Shown: positions 53,901 to 63,959, counted from the stretch's first letter. The stretch: 64,000 nt of DNA from Rhodococcus sp. IEGM 1379 (GCF_030056815.1 NZ_JASHKR010000010.1:1-64000), one strand, 5' to 3'. The notes: a model not told the origin generated them from the letters alone. Program-made: numbers and translations.

Positions 53901-56900
53901 CGTGAGACCATGATTCGTAAATCCGTTGACGCGCAGTGTGTGCGAATCAGGCTGACCCGCACCGGAGTTCGGGAAGTTCTCGAAAATCAGCAAGGTGTCG
54001 AACAACTGCCCGATGCCGGCTATGCGTTCGATCTCGGCCAGACTCGTGTGCTCCACGTCTTGAATATCGAACTGTGCGCTCTGCAGCCCGGCGAATTGTT
54101 CCAGAAGTGGCTCGTCCGCCGTTATGTGCAGGCGGGCCGGAATCGTGTTGCTGAACAGCCCGACCATTCCTTCCACCCCGGACAGATCGGCAGGTCGACC
54201 GGACACGGTAGCGCCGAAGACGACGTCCCACTGCCCTGTCACCTCAGCCAGCACTGCTGCCCATACCCCTTGGACCAGTGTGTTGATGGTCAACCCGCGC
54301 ATACGTCCGAGGTCGATCAGCGCTTTCTCATCAGACTTCGGCAGCGGCACCGGAACACTCACTGCCACGCCGCGTGCCGGTTTCTCGCTGGCAACGAGTG
54401 TCGGGGAAGTCAGGCCACGCAAACGCTCACTCCACGCCGCCTCTTGAATGTCTCGATCACGGTCGGCAATCCATGCCAGGTAATCGCGGTACGGCGTCGG
54501 CGTCTGCAGAGTTACGTCGCCGTCGTGGTAGACGTTCATCAACTCACGCAAGACAATCGGAGTCGACCAACCGTCTGTGAGCAGGTGATGCGCATTGAGA
54601 ATCAGCCGATGCACGTCGCCGGGCAGACGAATCAGGAGAGCACGCAACAACGGCGGCCTGCTCACGTCGAAGACGTGCCCTGCGGCCTCGTCTTCCAGTC
54701 GATCCGCCGAACGAAGTGCTGCAGCCGCCGGTACGCACGTCAGGTCCACCGAGCGCCAAGCTACCTTCGCAGCACGCGGAATCGCCTGTACCGGGCGGGC
54801 GAACTGCTCGTAATGGAAGGCAGCGCGCAAGTTCGGATGCCGGTCGATCACGGTCTCGAATGCGTCAGCCAACCGCGCTTCGTCCAGCGGCCCGCCCAGA
54901 TCGAAACGCGCGGTCAGGGTGTATACATCTGCGGCGCCGTCTCGAATTGCGTGGAACAGCAGCCCTTCCTGGAGTGGTGACAGCGGAAGAACATCCGCGA
55001 GCGGACCGTGGATCAACTCGAGTTCGTTGATGCCGTCCTGATCCACCCACTCTGCCGAGCAGTCCGACGGCGTCAATCCGCCGGAGAAGAGAGCAGCGTG
55101 GGCAGTGAGCGCAGCCAGCGCCTGATCCCACTGTTCCTGCAACTGCGTAATGGTCGCGGCGTCGAGCACACCGCCGGCCGCGGTCCATTCGACAGACAAC
55201 TGGGGCGCACCGTCTTCGCGGACAAATGCGTTGAGCGCCAGCACTTCCGACATCACCTTCGTCGCCGGCTCGACCACCGAGAACGCGTCGTGCTCGGGCA
55301 GTCGCCATCCGGTTCCGGGCAAGGACGGGAAGCGTCCGAGGTAGTTGAGCAAGAGTTCGGGAGTGTGCGATCCGGAAAGCTCGGGTGCAGCAACGGGATC
55401 CAGATAGCGCAGCACTCCGTAGCCGACCCCGCCACCGGGAACTGCTCGCTTGGATTCCTTGACACCGCGAAGGAGATGCCCAGCGGCCGAACCGCCACTG
55501 AGCGCGTCGGCGAGTTGGGCCGCGGTCGAAATTGCACCGGTAGGAACTCGAACCGGGAATTCGCTGGTGAACCATCCGATTGTTCCGGCGAAGTCGCTCT
55601 CGCTGGTAAGCGGGTCGCGGCCGTGGCCTTCGACGGTCACGCTCTGCGAGTCACCCAACACCTGTCCGCGACTGTGCTGCCAGGAGCGCAGCGCCAACAT
55701 CAGGCCGGCGAGCAGTATCTCGTCGGCCCGTGCCCGGTAGGCCGCGGGGAGAGTCGTCAACAATGCTTCCGTCACTTCGGCGGACGCAACAGTCGTCGTG
55801 CGCGACGCGGTGTCGACCATGTCGATGGCAGGGTCGAGACGACGCCCGCCGATCGGCGCATCATCGATGGAAGCGGACGCCGAAGTCCAGTAATCGAGTT
55901 CGGATCGCAGGCTGCCCGAAGTGCCGAAGTCCGCCAGGAGCCCCGCGTATCGACGCCATGAACTTCCCGCGGTACCCAGCTTGGCCGACCTGCGTTCGCG
56001 TGCAGCGTCGGTCGCTTCGTGGAGATCGGGAAGCAGGATCCGCCAGGAAACCCCGTCGACGATCAGATGGTGCGCAACGACGATCAACTGATCGGGTTGA
56101 TCTGATTCGGTACGCACCACAATGACCCGGAGTAGGTTGCCCGCTCGCGGATCAAGTTCATCCGCCGCGGCTTCGGCAGTACGACAGATCTGGTCGGCAT
56201 CCGTGTACCCGGAGATTTCTGAGACGAGTCCGTCCGCTCGCACGGCACCCGACTCTCGAACGATCACCTCGGTTGCGCTGCTACCGGTTCCGCGGCGCAG
56301 CAATAGCCGCAAGGCGTCGTGTCGATCGAGGATGGCCTGCACCCCGGACTGCACGTCGCCCCGGGTAAGCACTTCGTCGATACGTACCGCAGTCCATTGG
56401 GCATATCCCGCGATGGAATCGTCGGTGAGATTCTTGTCGGTCAGAGCGCGAACGATCGGCGGTGCAACAACGGAACCGGTAGCCACGTCGACCACTGCAA
56501 CCGTGGATGATTTTTCGTCGGCCACATCACGCGCCCCCGCCGCGATGGTTCCCAGATCACGCTGAGCAAGAAGTTCTTTCGGCGCGATGATCAATCCGCG
56601 CACACGCAAGCGACTGCTGATGCTGATGGCGGTGATGCTGTCCCCGCCGAGTCCGAAGAAATCCTCGTCGGTACCAACGCGATCCCGTCCCAGAACCTCG
56701 GCAACAACATCACAAAGGATCAGCTCGCGTGGTGTGGAAGCAGCCCGACCTTCCGATTCGGCGACCGGCGCCGGCAGCGCCGCACGGTCGAGCTTTCCGT
56801 TGACCGTCACCGGAAGTTCGTCCAGAACAACAAGTGCAGACGGAACCAGATGATCCGGAACCCGACTGGCGAGATCGCGGCGCAATTCTTCCTGCGACTG

Positions 56901-59693
56901 CAGGGTTACCCCGGCAGCAGGGACGACGTAACCGACCAAGGTCGGGCGTCCACCCTCGGTCCAAATCAGTGCAGCCGCAGCCCCGATGCCCGGCACAGAC
57001 CCGAGAACTGCTTCGACCTCGCTCAATTCGACGCGATGGCCACGGATTTTCACCTGCTTGTCGCTGCGACCGATGAACTCGTATCCACAACCTGGAACCC
57101 AACGTGCCACGTCGCCCGCGCGGTACATGCGGTCGCCCGGAGCTCCGAAGGGGTCGGCAACAAATCGTTCGGTAGTGGCGCCAGCCCGGCCGAGGTATCC
57201 CCGGGCCAGCTGTGGTCCGGCCAGATAGAGCTCGCCTCGCTCGCCGTCGGCAACCGGCTTCAGAGCACTGTCCAGGAGGTAAGCGCGAGTTCCTGCCAGT
57301 GGGTAGCCAATTCGGGGTCGCTCGCCCTCGACGGCCGTCGCAATGGCGTCGACCGTGGTTTCCGTAGGCCCGTACAGGTTCTGCGCCGGCACGCCCGCTT
57401 CGATGATCGCGTCCCACAGCGCCGGAGGCGCAGCTTCGCCGCCGACCACCAACAGCGCCAGACGCTGTGGCCCGGTCAGCAATCCGTTGTCGACCAACGC
57501 CGCAGCCATCGACGGGGTTGTGTCAACAACATCGATCCTGTCACGTGCGAACGCGGAAACCAGTGCGGCAGCATCCTTCTGGAGTTCCTCGTCATACACG
57601 TGAACTCGGTGACCGCACAGCAGCCACAGCAGCTGGTCGAGAGAGGCATCGAAGGCAAAGGAGGCTGTGTGCGCCGTGTGCAACTGCCGGTAGGTGACGC
57701 GGGCAGCAGTATCGCGAAAGATCGTCGCGCTGTGATGATGCAACAGATGCGCGAGTCCGCCGCTCGGCACCAGAACACCCTTGGGTGTGCCCGTGGATCC
57801 GGACGTGTAGATGACGTAGGCAAGATGATCTCGATGGCGGGCCGCCGCCAGTTCTGCCGGGGCCAAGGGCACATCGGAGTAGCCCGCAAGTTCCTCACTG
57901 AACGTGTTGGAACCCATGACCACCGGGACCGGCCGGGAATCCCCGCTGAGTTGTTCCGCCACAGCGCCTGTCGTGAGCACAACCTTCGGCTGCGCGTCGT
58001 CGATCAGATCGCGCAGTCGCTCGCCCGGATGCTGTGGGTCCAGCGCCACGTACGCAGCACCGGCATCGAGAGTCGCAAGTAGGGCAACAATCATGTCAGC
58101 GGTACGCGGAAGCGCTATTCCGACAATGTCATCCGGGCCGACACTTCGTGCACGCAATGCGCGCGCCAGTCGATGTACTCGTGCGCCAAGTTCTGCAGCG
58201 GTCAGTCGCTCCTCGCCGCAAACAAGGACGGTGGTGTCAGCGTGGTCGGCCACAACTTGATCGAACACATCGGGCACAAGGTCAACGCGACCCACGATCG
58301 GCGCGCTCACCCGATCAGCGAGCAGTCCCGCGCCTTCGAGAGCGGGCACCATATCCACGTGACCGACAGCGGGATCGTCCTCCCCCACCATTGCATTGAT
58401 GACGCTGACAAAGCCCGCAAGTCGGCGCGAAACCGAATCACGAGTATTGGTACGGGCATCAACCTCAAAGCCGAGAAGAACTTCACCGTCGGCAATCGGC
58501 GTCACGGTCAAACCGAGATCCTCAGGTGGTCCGCCGGCTACGTTGCGCAGAACCCCCACGGCGCCCGCGAAGTCCAAGGCGAAGTCGAAAGCCTTGAGAT
58601 TTATACCGATTCCGTGGAGCAACGCGCCGGTCCCGGCAACACCGAGATCTCGAGCCAGGTTCTCGCCGCGGTAACGCTGGTGTGCGCGCAGGCTTTTCAT
58701 CGACTCCGCTACCTGCTTGCTCAAGTTGCTCAGTCGGTCATGGCTGCGGACCGTCAGACGCAAGGGCAGGACATTGACCGCCATTGCGGGCGTCCGCAGA
58801 GCCGTACGTCCGACGCGGGCCATGAGCGGCATCGCGATGACGACGTCCGTCTCACCGAGCAATCGATGCAGGAATGCGCCATAGCAAGCGATGAGCGCCT
58901 CAGCCCAGGTTGTCCCCGTCGCGTCGGCTGCCGCTTTGAGGTCGGTCAGCGTCTTCGCGCTGATGACGTCGCGAACCTGGATGGTTCGTTCTGCGGGCCC
59001 TGCGACCTGTTGGCCGCGTCCGTCCAGCGCGGGCAACGGAGTCAGGACGTCGCGCCAGTAATCGCGGTCTCGGCCGAACTGCTCGCCCGCGCGGTAGTCC
59101 TCGTCCTCGGCAACCAACTGCGCAATCGATCCGAATCGTGTTGGCGCAATTTCGGTTCCGTGCTTCAACGCTGTGTAGTGAGCCGCAACGCGGCGCGAGA
59201 TCATGGCTGCGCTGTATCCGTCGACGATCAGGTGATGGTAAAGCTGGATGCACCACACCTCACGATCGGAGAGCCTGATCAGCGAGTACGTGTACAACGG
59301 ACGGTCCACCATCAAGCGGCAGTATTCGGATGCTCGACTGCGCTCCGCGTCGACAAGCGCGTTGGCGACCGAGATGGGATCGCGCTCGGCGCGCAGATCT
59401 GTGATCGGAATGTCGCGTAGTGGGGTGTCGGAAATGATCTGACGCGGGCCGTCTTCGGTCTCGACCATCCGCAGGCGCATGGTTTCGGCCTCACCGATGG
59501 TGGCCTTGATGGCTTGCGTCAGAAGTGCGGTATCAATCGCATCGTCGCCGGAAATTTCGAGCACTTCACCGACGAGATAGCTCCGAGATTCGGGATCGAG
59601 TCTCTGTGCGTTCCAGATCCCGAGTTGAGCTCCTGTGAGAGCCAACGAATCGCTGCTCGGCACGCTGGAGTTCGAACCTGGAAGAACGCTCAC
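47970..59693 (-). CDS. Trimodular siderophore NRPS with a permuted middle module
   Basis: The ~3907-residue synthetase has this order (rough residues): C1 20-460 (HHLIVDG), A1 480-990, T1 (FFGLGGDS, ~1022), E 1085-1530 ([16 protein letters not shown]), C2 1560-1990 (HHLLTDGWS), T2 (FFALGGHS, ~2050), a truncated C lacking HHxxxDG 2100-2330, A2 2340-2830, C3 2840-3300, A3 3320-3820, T3 (FFDLGGDS, ~3852). There is no thioesterase. Pocket residues read by hand: A1 D-A-D-D-V-G-L-V-D (acidic, basic substrate, likely Arg); A2 D-I-L-Q-L-G-V-V-W (Gly); A3 D-M-E-N-M-G-L-I-N (N5-hydroxy-Orn). C1 should accept DHB from the aryl carrier protein. Expected product DHB-D-Arg-Gly-hOrn, as in heterobactins. 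GTG 59693 has GAGGGG upstream; TTG 59717 is possible. Confidence 0.93.
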   Translation of the reverse strand: MSVLPGSNSSVPSSDSLALTGAQLGIWNAQRLDPESRSYLVGEVLEISGDDAIDTALLTQAIKATIGEAETMRLRMVETEDGPRQIISDTPLRDIPITDLRAERDPISVANALVDAERSRASEYCRLMVDRPLYTYSLIRLSDREVWCIQLYHHLIVDGYSAAMISRRVAAHYTALKHGTEIAPTRFGSIAQLVAEDEDYRAGEQFGRDRDYWRDVLTPLPALDGRGQQVAGPAERTIQVRDVISAKTLTDLKAAADATGTTWAEALIACYGAFLHRLLGETDVVIAMPLMARVGRTALRTPAMAVNVLPLRLTVRSHDRLSNLSKQVAESMKSLRAHQRYRGENLARDLGVAGTGALLHGIGINLKAFDFALDFAGAVGVLRNVAGGPPEDLGLTVTPIADGEVLLGFEVDARTNTRDSVSRRLAGFVSVINAMVGEDDPAVGHVDMVPALEGAGLLADRVSAPIVGRVDLVPDVFDQVVADHADTTVLVCGEERLTAAELGARVHRLARALRARSVGPDDIVGIALPRTADMIVALLATLDAGAAYVALDPQHPGERLRDLIDDAQPKVVLTTGAVAEQLSGDSRPVPVVMGSNTFSEELAGYSDVPLAPAELAAARHRDHLAYVIYTSGSTGTPKGVLVPSGGLAHLLHHHSATIFRDTAARVTYRQLHTAHTASFAFDASLDQLLWLLCGHRVHVYDEELQKDAAALVSAFARDRIDVVDTTPSMAAALVDNGLLTGPQRLALLVVGGEAAPPALWDAIIEAGVPAQNLYGPTETTVDAIATAVEGERPRIGYPLAGTRAYLLDSALKPVADGERGELYLAGPQLARGYLGRAGATTERFVADPFGAPGDRMYRAGDVARWVPGCGYEFIGRSDKQVKIRGHRVELSEVEAVLGSVPGIGAAAALIWTEGGRPTLVGYVVPAAGVTLQSQEELRRDLASRVPDHLVPSALVVLDELPVTVNGKLDRAALPAPVAESEGRAASTPRELILCDVVAEVLGRDRVGTDEDFFGLGGDSITAISISSRLRVRGLIIAPKELLAQRDLGTIAAGARDVADEKSSTVAVVDVATGSVVAPPIVRALTDKNLTDDSIAGYAQWTAVRIDEVLTRGDVQSGVQAILDRHDALRLLLRRGTGSSATEVIVRESGAVRADGLVSEISGYTDADQICRTAEAAADELDPRAGNLLRVIVVRTESDQPDQLIVVAHHLIVDGVSWRILLPDLHEATDAARERRSAKLGTAGSSWRRYAGLLADFGTSGSLRSELDYWTSASASIDDAPIGGRRLDPAIDMVDTASRTTTVASAEVTEALLTTLPAAYRARADEILLAGLMLALRSWQHSRGQVLGDSQSVTVEGHGRDPLTSESDFAGTIGWFTSEFPVRVPTGAISTAAQLADALSGGSAAGHLLRGVKESKRAVPGGGVGYGVLRYLDPVAAPELSGSHTPELLLNYLGRFPSLPGTGWRLPEHDAFSVVEPATKVMSEVLALNAFVREDGAPQLSVEWTAAGGVLDAATITQLQEQWDQALAALTAHAALFSGGLTPSDCSAEWVDQDGINELELIHGPLADVLPLSPLQEGLLFHAIRDGAADVYTLTARFDLGGPLDEARLADAFETVIDRHPNLRAAFHYEQFARPVQAIPRAAKVAWRSVDLTCVPAAAALRSADRLEDEAAGHVFDVSRPPLLRALLIRLPGDVHRLILNAHHLLTDGWSTPIVLRELMNVYHDGDVTLQTPTPYRDYLAWIADRDRDIQEAAWSERLRGLTSPTLVASEKPARGVAVSVPVPLPKSDEKALIDLGRMRGLTINTLVQGVWAAVLAEVTGQWDVVFGATVSGRPADLSGVEGMVGLFSNTIPARLHITADEPLLEQFAGLQSAQFDIQDVEHTSLAEIERIAGIGQLFDTLLIFENFPNSGAGQPDSHTLRVNGFTNHGLTHYPVTLMAPPSTGLDLVLYHDPAAVSGMMAQRIVARLGQILTGLLTAPMAPASEVLTVVPVARTVAALPAPIASPGIAPADADPAVLEAVCRCAVTVLELPSVHPDENFFALGGHSLTAMRLVGSLRKLGIRVVVSDVFDTPTPRGLAAAAQIDYSKFAVGDVVTTSASVVDELESVRLAAAPGDLDHEQYWVKALAGLPLELDLPYDRPRGTAYRAHTYIRQLSIGIDHERILIAAVATTLNAFGGGRDIALGLVDNNTENVIRINLNGRPTFGEIVARVGDAVSGALSHGDVTLDRIADLLDRPRASLFAARVGHLADDHVDLEFVYTGTELRLTVNAELFDAVTADAMLDGVKSVLDGGADVVVSDLLFAEGEPRFDPPRREVAPAGISLLFARQVERIPNATAVVSGSSTLTYRELSARVDEVARELVAAGAGPEKVVAVALDRTADLVAGLLAVLRIGAVYLPLDVDYPAERLEFMIEDAAPVCVLTSTDVAGQLPPAAPAMVLVDGELAAPGVVLPAPRPAGEHLAYVIHTSGSTGRPKGVMVSTANLAAFTDTVIEDRWIRPGDRIVAVTTVSFDIAALELLCPLAAGATIVLADRRTVRDPDALLELITGSGATVMQATPSLWRVMSEHENVQQLGQVRALVGGEALPQDLADNLVQFSSAVRNVYGPTEATVWATSAVLALGARVTIGRPWSDVHVRVLDDDLREVPEGVAGELYLGGTQVVRGYLNRPDLTVARFVADPSVPGARLYRTGDLVRRRLGVLHFLRRADDQVKVRGFRIELGEVEGALNAVSGVSRAAATVRVDAAGTGSLHGYVVPGGGSVLDSVLVRKEVALLLPEHMVPQTITVLDSLPLTLNGKIDRKALPESAPDQIRRPLVTVDADRRASLDSLSPDWQDVLPLGPLQEGMYFQSVLDGASGTDAYHMQPRFEFSADAAVDASALRAAGDALLRRYPNLRAGFTHAGFDAPVQFVPQAAAMPFREVDLTGVATDELDSVVQTLDEAEFGTLFDLSAPPLIRMVLVWLPGGGAHLVFTQHHLLTDGWSQTLMYSELFALYEFARSQGTDPVRLDTALDEPADFRDHLRWLAETDRAEALSAWKNYLADLEQPTLLGGIGSGGSAPLPVFTRVLLEPSTTHAVRDLARRSGVTLSTVVSAAWGLALRAVTGRDDVVFGSTVSGRSPDVDGADRMVGLALNTIPVRVQVRPGERIPELLGRLFREQGSMLEHHHLGLGDVQRAAGFAALFDTLYVFRNTPRDEQGRRNTFERSGIVDFDAVDGTHYALTLDVDPAVREHGIGDASMSLVLENRPDLVPADVARDLLARTVAILELIASSDVTVADTAVPLSGTPVEFAPPRVRMPLPSEPGGSVDALLRERALATPDATALVFGDVTLSAAEMNTRVDRLARILAWAGAGPSSVVALALPRTADHVVAIFAVMRTGAAYLPLDLAHPPARLRELIEDSNAALAITTDEQRDVVTPEGYPCVVIDTPGVSDVLDGRVDAPVVSESAVGGPTTADQPAYVIYTSGSTGKPKGVVVGHRGLTTMYHNHKAEIFTPTEKKAGRLRIAHTVSFSFDMSWEELFWLLAGHEVHVIDEQARLDPGSLVKHYRDVGIDVVNVTPSYARELMAAGLLDGERTPALVMLGGEAVPAELWSRLRDQEGVDGYDLYGPTEFTINAMGSPVQGSATPCLGRPVRNAYARVLDSGLREVPVGAAGELYLSGDGTALGYLHRTALTSSVFVADPHVLGGRMYRTGDMVLRRRDGELEYRGRADHQVKIRGIRIELGEVEAALTACPGVLRAAATVRSENGTAPRLIGYVIPEAGCAPGDLRPYLRERVPAHLVPSDIVTVDSIPLTPNGKLDRAALPAPPPREAARAPRTDAERQLCQVFARVLGVETVNPEESFFDLGGDSLRAMHLVGEVEHDLAITVGVGILMAHPTVAELATHLALSPHTDHTVGNTVRNTMGDKK
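47984..48027. repeat. 12-bp tandem micro-repeats at the NRPS 3' end
   Basis: Units close to CACTGTGTTTCC are repeated about three to four times. They encode [12 protein letters not shown] in the last residues of the NRPS, after the T3 domain. They lie in a non-conserved tail. Confidence 0.6.
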
Positions 59694-59725
59694 ACTGATC
59701 CCCTCGTCTACAGACAAACGCCATA

Positions 59726-59744
59726 CAAGGATGGCCTTACCTTA
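59726..59744. promoter_or_regulatory. IdeR/DmdR iron box 1 of NRPS operon
   Basis: CAAGGATGGCCTTACCTTA matches 16 of 19 positions of TWAGGTTAGSCTWACCTWA, the actinobacterial iron-repressor box. It lies 33 bases upstream of the chosen NRPS start, in tandem with a second box. Iron-loaded IdeR would block transcription. Confidence 0.8.
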
Positions 59745-59745
59745 C

Positions 59746-59764
59746 GATGGGTAGCCTAAACTAA
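59746..59764. promoter_or_regulatory. IdeR/DmdR iron box 2 of NRPS operon
   Basis: GATGGGTAGCCTAAACTAA matches 15 of 19 consensus positions. It is spaced one base from box 1, so the centres are 20 bp apart, about two helical turns, suited to cooperative binding. Confidence 0.75.
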
Positions 59765-59791
59765 ATCTGGAAAAAATGGGGAACGTCGATG

Positions 59792-59816
59792 CCCTGGACC
59801 ATGGAATAGTCCAGGG
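59792..59816. terminator. Terminator between DHB operon and NRPS operon
   Basis: CCCTGGAC pairs with GTCCAGGG around a 9-base loop. On the minus strand it follows the reductase stop by about 50 nt, and a run of six T lies about 14 nt beyond. It separates the two iron-regulated transcripts. Confidence 0.65.
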
Positions 59817-59865
59817 AGAGTTGGAGCTTCAACAGACTAGTGTCAACAAAACACTGCGGGAGTTC

Positions 59866-60318
59866 TCACTCCATCAGCGTTGCAGCAACCGTTCCGCCCA
59901 GCTCGTAGCACTGTTCCCGAATCGACTTATCCACCGGCGCAATCACTTCGAGTGCGTCGGCTACCGCAACCAAACCCATCCCGGCCGCAAGTGTGCGCAC
60001 CGACGACACGGCTCCTGCCGTGTCGTTGTTGCCATGCACCCACAGCCCGTAGGGCCGATCCGCAACCGCGCCCAAGCATTGGTAGTAGGTGGTGTCGAAA
60101 AAATACTTCAACGCTCCGGACATGTACCCGAAATTCGCCGTAGTTCCGAAGATGTAGCCATCAGCAGCCAGGACATCCGGCACAGTCGTGGCCAATGCCG
60201 GAATCACCTTCACATCGACGCCCTCGATCTCGGGGTCGTGAGCGCCGGCCAGCACGGCATCGAGCAGTTCGTGCGTAGTGGGCGAGGGCGAATGGTGAAC
60301 CACCAACAGAGTCTTCAC
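59866..60318 (-). CDS. Flavodoxin-like NAD(P)H-dependent reductase
   Basis: A 150-residue flavodoxin-fold protein: TLLVVHHSPSPTTHELLDAVLAGA as the FMN phosphate loop, GYIFGTTANFGYMSGALKYFFDTTYY in the middle, and GLWVHGNNDTAGA toward the end. These are features of the NADPH-dependent FMN reductase/WrbA-like group. GTG 60318 (VKTLLVV) is preferred to GTG 60324. It is the last gene of the DHB operon, 45 nt after the isochorismatase. It may supply reduced flavin for iron release or for ornithine hydroxylation. Role inferred from context. Confidence 0.8.
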   Translation of the reverse strand: MKTLLVVHHSPSPTTHELLDAVLAGAHDPEIEGVDVKVIPALATTVPDVLAADGYIFGTTANFGYMSGALKYFFDTTYYQCLGAVADRPYGLWVHGNNDTAGAVSSVRTLAAGMGLVAVADALEVIAPVDKSIREQCYELGGTVAATLME

Positions 60319-60363
60319 GCACACGAGAATACGGCGAAGCGCAATGCCCGTCGCTGTTCTCGC

Positions 60364-61011
60364 TCAAGCCGGAACGGTCTCGGCACTCATTGCCTTGACC
60401 AGATCGTCGGTACGGGTGACCGAAGCGCAGCGCCCTGCGGCGTATTCGAGAGCCCCGACGTGCTCTTCCAACGAAAAGTCCGCCACCGCATCTCCGACGA
60501 AGAAGATTTGAACATCCTGCATAAACCCGTCCAAAGCGGTAGTCAGACAACCGATGTGCGCGTAGATACCGGTGATAATCAGCTGATCGCGGCCACTCGC
60601 GCTCAGCCGTTCCCGAAGGTCCGTCTTGATGAATGCGCTGTACCGCCACTTCGTGAGCATCACGTCTTCCGGGTGCGGTGCCAGTTCGGAGATCACATCG
60701 GTGTGCGCGGGGTCAGCTTTCAAACCTGGTCCCCAGAAATCCGACAACAGCGCTCGCTCCTCGGGATCTTGATCTCCCGGCTGCGCGGTGTAGACAATCG
60801 GAATTCCGGCAGCGCGGGCAGCAGAGCGAAGTCGGTCGATGTTCGGGACCATGGTCTCGAGAGGATCGACACTTCGGTCGTAGGCATTGACGAAATATTC
60901 CTGCATGTCGTGCAAGAGCAGCACAGCGCGCGACCGATCCAGAGTCCAGTCGACACGGTTTTCGGGAAATTCGGTGGGCATCGCATATCGCACCGCGGTG
61001 GGTAGAGCCAT
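60364..61011 (-). CDS. dhbB: Isochorismatase (DhbB/EntB N-terminal type)
   Basis: A 215-residue cysteine-hydrolase-fold enzyme that splits isochorismate into pyruvate and 2,3-dihydro-2,3-dihydroxybenzoate. Visible are the catalytic Asp in LLLHDMQEYFV, Lys in MLTKWRYSAF, and the Cys-position region ITGIYAHIGCLTTALDGFMQDVQIFFVGDAVADFS. The C-terminal aryl carrier domain of EntB/DhbB is absent; it is encoded separately at 63529. It lies 37 nt after the ligase gene. Confidence 0.93.
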   Translation of the reverse strand: MALPTAVRYAMPTEFPENRVDWTLDRSRAVLLLHDMQEYFVNAYDRSVDPLETMVPNIDRLRSAARAAGIPIVYTAQPGDQDPEERALLSDFWGPGLKADPAHTDVISELAPHPEDVMLTKWRYSAFIKTDLRERLSASGRDQLIITGIYAHIGCLTTALDGFMQDVQIFFVGDAVADFSLEEHVGALEYAAGRCASVTRTDDLVKAMSAETVPA

Positions 61012-61048
61012 GAGATTCTCCTCGAGATGTCAGGTGGAATCGAACAAC

Positions 61049-62707
61049 TCAGGACATCTGAGCGGCTATCGATTCACTGATTTCGCGGCGCAGCGCCGCT
61101 TTGCTGGTCTTGCCGACTCCGGTGACCGGGAACTCCGTCACGAATTCCACTCGATCCGGAACCTTGTATGCCGCAACGCCTCGCGCACGGATGTATCGCT
61201 TGATATCGCCGACGCTCGGCGCTTCACCGGAGACAACCAACACCGCGCAGGTCCGCTCCCCCAGGAATTCGTCGGGAACGGCGACGACGGCCGCATCGTG
61301 AACCGCTGGGTGTGAGAGCAGGTGGTTTTCGATTTCCTCGGCGGCCACTTTTTCGCCGCCGCGGTTGATCTGGTCTTTTGCGCGGCCCTCGACAATCAGA
61401 TGCCCGGTTTCGGTGACACTGACCAAATCGCCGGTGCGGTAGAAACCTTCGGCGTCGAAGGCCTCGGAGTTGTGGGCGTCCGCGCGGTAGTACCCGCGAA
61501 TTGTGTACGGCCCTCGGGTCAGAAGGTGTCCGGTGGTTCCGGGTCCGACGGTGTCACCGGCATCGTCGACAACTCGCACCTCGTCATCGGGCGAGATCGG
61601 CCGGCCCTGAGTACCGACGATCAGCTCATCACTGTCGTCGAGCCGCGTGTAGTTGACCAAACCTTCAGCCATTCCGAACACCTGCTGCAGCGTGCACCCC
61701 AGTTCCGTGCGAACCCGAGCTGCGGCTTCCGCACTGAACTTCGCGCCTCCGACGCCCAGAACCCGCAGACTCGACAGATCATGATCCAACCTGCCGGGAG
61801 CTGCCATCCACGCCAATGCGATGGGCGGTACCAGAGACGCATGGGTGACGCGTTCCTGGTCAATCAGCCGGAAAGCGGTAGACGGCATGGCATCCGGGGC
61901 AAAAACAATTGTGCCGCCCGCGTGAAGTACGCCCAGAATTCCGGGCGAACTCATCGGAAAATTGTGTGCTGCCGGAAGTACCACCAGCATGCGTGTCGAT
62001 TCGTCGACGCCGCAGATGGGGTTGGATGCTCGCACCGAATACAGGTAATCAGCGTGGGTGCGCGGAATCAGCTTGGAGACACCGGTCGTACCGCCGGAAA
62101 GCTGAAGAAACGCAACCGAGAGAGGATCCACGGAGGCCGGTACCAGCGCCTCGCTTTCCCTCAACGAACCGAAGCTGACAAACTCTCCGGCCTCGCCGGC
62201 AACGATCACGATCGGCGGCATTTCGAGCATCTCGATCACGTCGCGAGCGAGGGTTCGGTAGTCGAACCCTCCGTGCCGCTCAGCGACGATATACGCAGCG
62301 ACATCAGCAAACTCGCAGAAGTATCCGATTTCGGTACGCCGATGCGCGGGCAGCCCGAAGACCGGTAGTGCACCCAACTTCAGCACGGCGAACAGCGCCT
62401 CGGTGTACTCCACGATGTTCGGCAATTGCACCAGGACCCGGTCACCGGGCCCGATGCCCAGTGCTGACAAACCGCCGGCGACCGCCGAACTTCGACGGTC
62501 GAGTTCGGAATAGGTCAGGCGTATATCGACTCCACCCCCGTCACGACCCACAACGGCTTCGTTGTCGGGAAAACGTGCAGATGCAGCAGTCAAAAACCCG
62601 GCGAGCGTATCGTCCGTCCAATAGCCCTGCTCACGATAATGTTTCACCAACTCGGGCGGATACTGTGCCACCGGAGCCAAGGGCTCGCGGGCAATCCTCG
62701 TAGTCAT
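61049..62707 (-). CDS. dhbE: 2,3-dihydroxybenzoate-AMP ligase
   Basis: A 552-residue stand-alone adenylation enzyme. Motifs: A3 as LQLSGGTTGVSKLIPRTH, aryl-acid pocket LPAAHNFPMSSPGILG (Asn and Ser that bind DHB hydroxyls), VFGMAEGLVNYTRLDD, YRTGDLV, and the catalytic lysine region GVGKTSKAALR. It activates DHB and loads the aryl carrier protein at 63529, which then feeds C1 of the NRPS. Salicylate ligase is the main alternative; the neighbouring DhbA and DhbB genes settle it as DHB. Confidence 0.93.
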   Translation of the reverse strand: MTTRIAREPLAPVAQYPPELVKHYREQGYWTDDTLAGFLTAASARFPDNEAVVGRDGGGVDIRLTYSELDRRSSAVAGGLSALGIGPGDRVLVQLPNIVEYTEALFAVLKLGALPVFGLPAHRRTEIGYFCEFADVAAYIVAERHGGFDYRTLARDVIEMLEMPPIVIVAGEAGEFVSFGSLRESEALVPASVDPLSVAFLQLSGGTTGVSKLIPRTHADYLYSVRASNPICGVDESTRMLVVLPAAHNFPMSSPGILGVLHAGGTIVFAPDAMPSTAFRLIDQERVTHASLVPPIALAWMAAPGRLDHDLSSLRVLGVGGAKFSAEAAARVRTELGCTLQQVFGMAEGLVNYTRLDDSDELIVGTQGRPISPDDEVRVVDDAGDTVGPGTTGHLLTRGPYTIRGYYRADAHNSEAFDAEGFYRTGDLVSVTETGHLIVEGRAKDQINRGGEKVAAEEIENHLLSHPAVHDAAVVAVPDEFLGERTCAVLVVSGEAPSVGDIKRYIRARGVAAYKVPDRVEFVTEFPVTGVGKTSKAALRREISESIAAQMS

Positions 62708-62743
62708 GCGGAGACTCCTCTTCGAAGATTCGACGGATAATTC

Positions 62744-63541
62744 TCATGCTTTGAGCGTGGCGCCACCGTCTACGTACAGCGCCTGCATGGTGATGTGCGC
62801 TGCCCGATCGGACAACAAGAAGTGCACAGAGTCGGCAATATCAGCTGCAGTTGCAAGCTTACCCAACGGAATTCCCAGGCGATACGCGGCGAGGTTACCT
62901 TCGATCACGGCCTGAGCACCCGCGTCGCCGTTAGGATCGACCCAGAGTGAACGCTGCATGGCGGTATCCGTTGACCCGGGAGCTACGACGTTGACCCTGA
63001 TTCCGTCGCCGGCCAGTTCGAGTCCGGCAGTACGGACCAGCATCGTTGCTGCAGCCTTGGACGATCCGTAGGCACCCATACCAATCCGAGGAATACCCGC
63101 GGCGTTGGACGAGACGACGACTATCGAACCCACCCGACGCGTACGCATCACTCGTCCGACGCTCTGCATGACATTGAGCAATCCGAAGACGTTGACGTTG
63201 AAGACGTTGCGCCACACTGACGGATCCGAGTCGAGCACAGCGCCCGTATCGAGTACACCGGCCGCGTGTGCCAGAGCATCGATCGTTCCGAATCGTTCGA
63301 CGACCGACTCGATCGCCATGTCGACGCCGTCTCGATCAGTCACATCGACGACGTAGGTGACGATCTCACCGCCGTACGTTACAGCCAATTCAGCTGCGAC
63401 ACTGCTGAGTTCAACACCATCACGATCAAGCAGCGCCAGAGAGTACCCGTCCGAGGCCAGCATCCGAGCCACCGCGGCGCCGATACCCGCAGCGGCGCCC
63501 GTGACAACGGCAACCCTAGAGCGCGAATTCACCGGGGGCAC
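62744..63541 (-). CDS. dhbA: 2,3-dihydro-2,3-dihydroxybenzoate dehydrogenase (SDR)
   Basis: A 265-residue short-chain dehydrogenase. NAD-binding TGAAAGIGAAVAR, NAAG-like HAAGV, catalytic Ser in IVVVSSNAAGIPR and YGSSK are in order. The C-terminal YVDGGATL is typical of EntA/DhbA. It oxidises the isochorismatase product to 2,3-dihydroxybenzoate. The gene starts 13 nt inside the carrier protein gene (GTG 63541, or GTG 63532), implying coupled translation. Confidence 0.92.
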   Translation of the reverse strand: MPPVNSRSRVAVVTGAAAGIGAAVARMLASDGYSLALLDRDGVELSSVAAELAVTYGGEIVTYVVDVTDRDGVDMAIESVVERFGTIDALAHAAGVLDTGAVLDSDPSVWRNVFNVNVFGLLNVMQSVGRVMRTRRVGSIVVVSSNAAGIPRIGMGAYGSSKAAATMLVRTAGLELAGDGIRVNVVAPGSTDTAMQRSLWVDPNGDAGAQAVIEGNLAAYRLGIPLGKLATAADIADSVHFLLSDRAAHITMQALYVDGGATLKA

Positions 63542-63759
63542 AGAACCGCTGCCCAGGCATTGATCGTCTGCTCTTCCGCCAACTCCGCGAAATCTGCATC
63601 CGCCCCGTCTGCCCGCCAGCGTTCGACGAGCGTCATGAGGCGGACCGAGTCCAATCCTTCATCTCCGAGATCCGCGTCGCCGCCGAGTTGTTCTGCCCTC
63701 ATCGACAGAACCTCGGCGACGTCGCGCACGATCCGATCGCGGTCTACGGTGCTGCTCAT
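63529..63759 (-). CDS. Stand-alone aryl carrier protein
   Basis: A 76-residue acidic carrier protein with the phosphopantetheine Ser in LGDEGLDSVRLMTLVERWR. It corresponds to the C-terminal domain of EntB/DhbB, here a separate first gene of the DHB operon. DhbE would charge it with DHB and NRPS C1 would take the acyl group. ATG 63759 has AGGAGATCA upstream, so the long upstream frame is ignored. Confidence 0.88.
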   Translation of the reverse strand: MSSTVDRDRIVRDVAEVLSMRAEQLGGDADLGDEGLDSVRLMTLVERWRADGADADFAELAEEQTINAWAAVLCPR

Positions 63760-63838
63760 TGATCTCCTCGAAGTAGTGATCGACACGCTCGGCGCGGATC
63801 GCATCAACCTCATCTCGACCTCACACAACCGCGGTGAC

Positions 63839-63857
63839 TTTGGACAGCCTAACCACA
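63839..63857. promoter_or_regulatory. IdeR/DmdR iron box of DHB operon
   Basis: TTTGGACAGCCTAACCACA matches about 14 of 19 consensus positions, 80 bases upstream of the carrier protein start. It is the weakest of the four boxes. Confidence 0.6.
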
Positions 63858-63908
63858 TTGGTACGCAAGTACACAACATCAAAACCTGCAACACAATTTT
63901 CGGACAAC

Positions 63909-63927
63909 TAAGGCTAGCCTCAACATA
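63909..63927. promoter_or_regulatory. IdeR/DmdR iron box of divergent + strand gene
   Basis: TAAGGCTAGCCTCAACATA matches 15 of 19 consensus positions, 33 bases before the ATG at 63960. With the box at 63839 it forms an iron-controlled divergent promoter region. Confidence 0.75.
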
Positions 63928-63959
63928 GTAAGGGTCTCGATCAACCTGGAAAGGTGCCC

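Noticed and set aside
53841-54980. Long plus-strand frames inside the NRPS gene (also 55008-55961, 56850-58082, 58173-59420)
   Set aside because: They lie wholly within clear C, E and A domains on the other strand and show no family motif.
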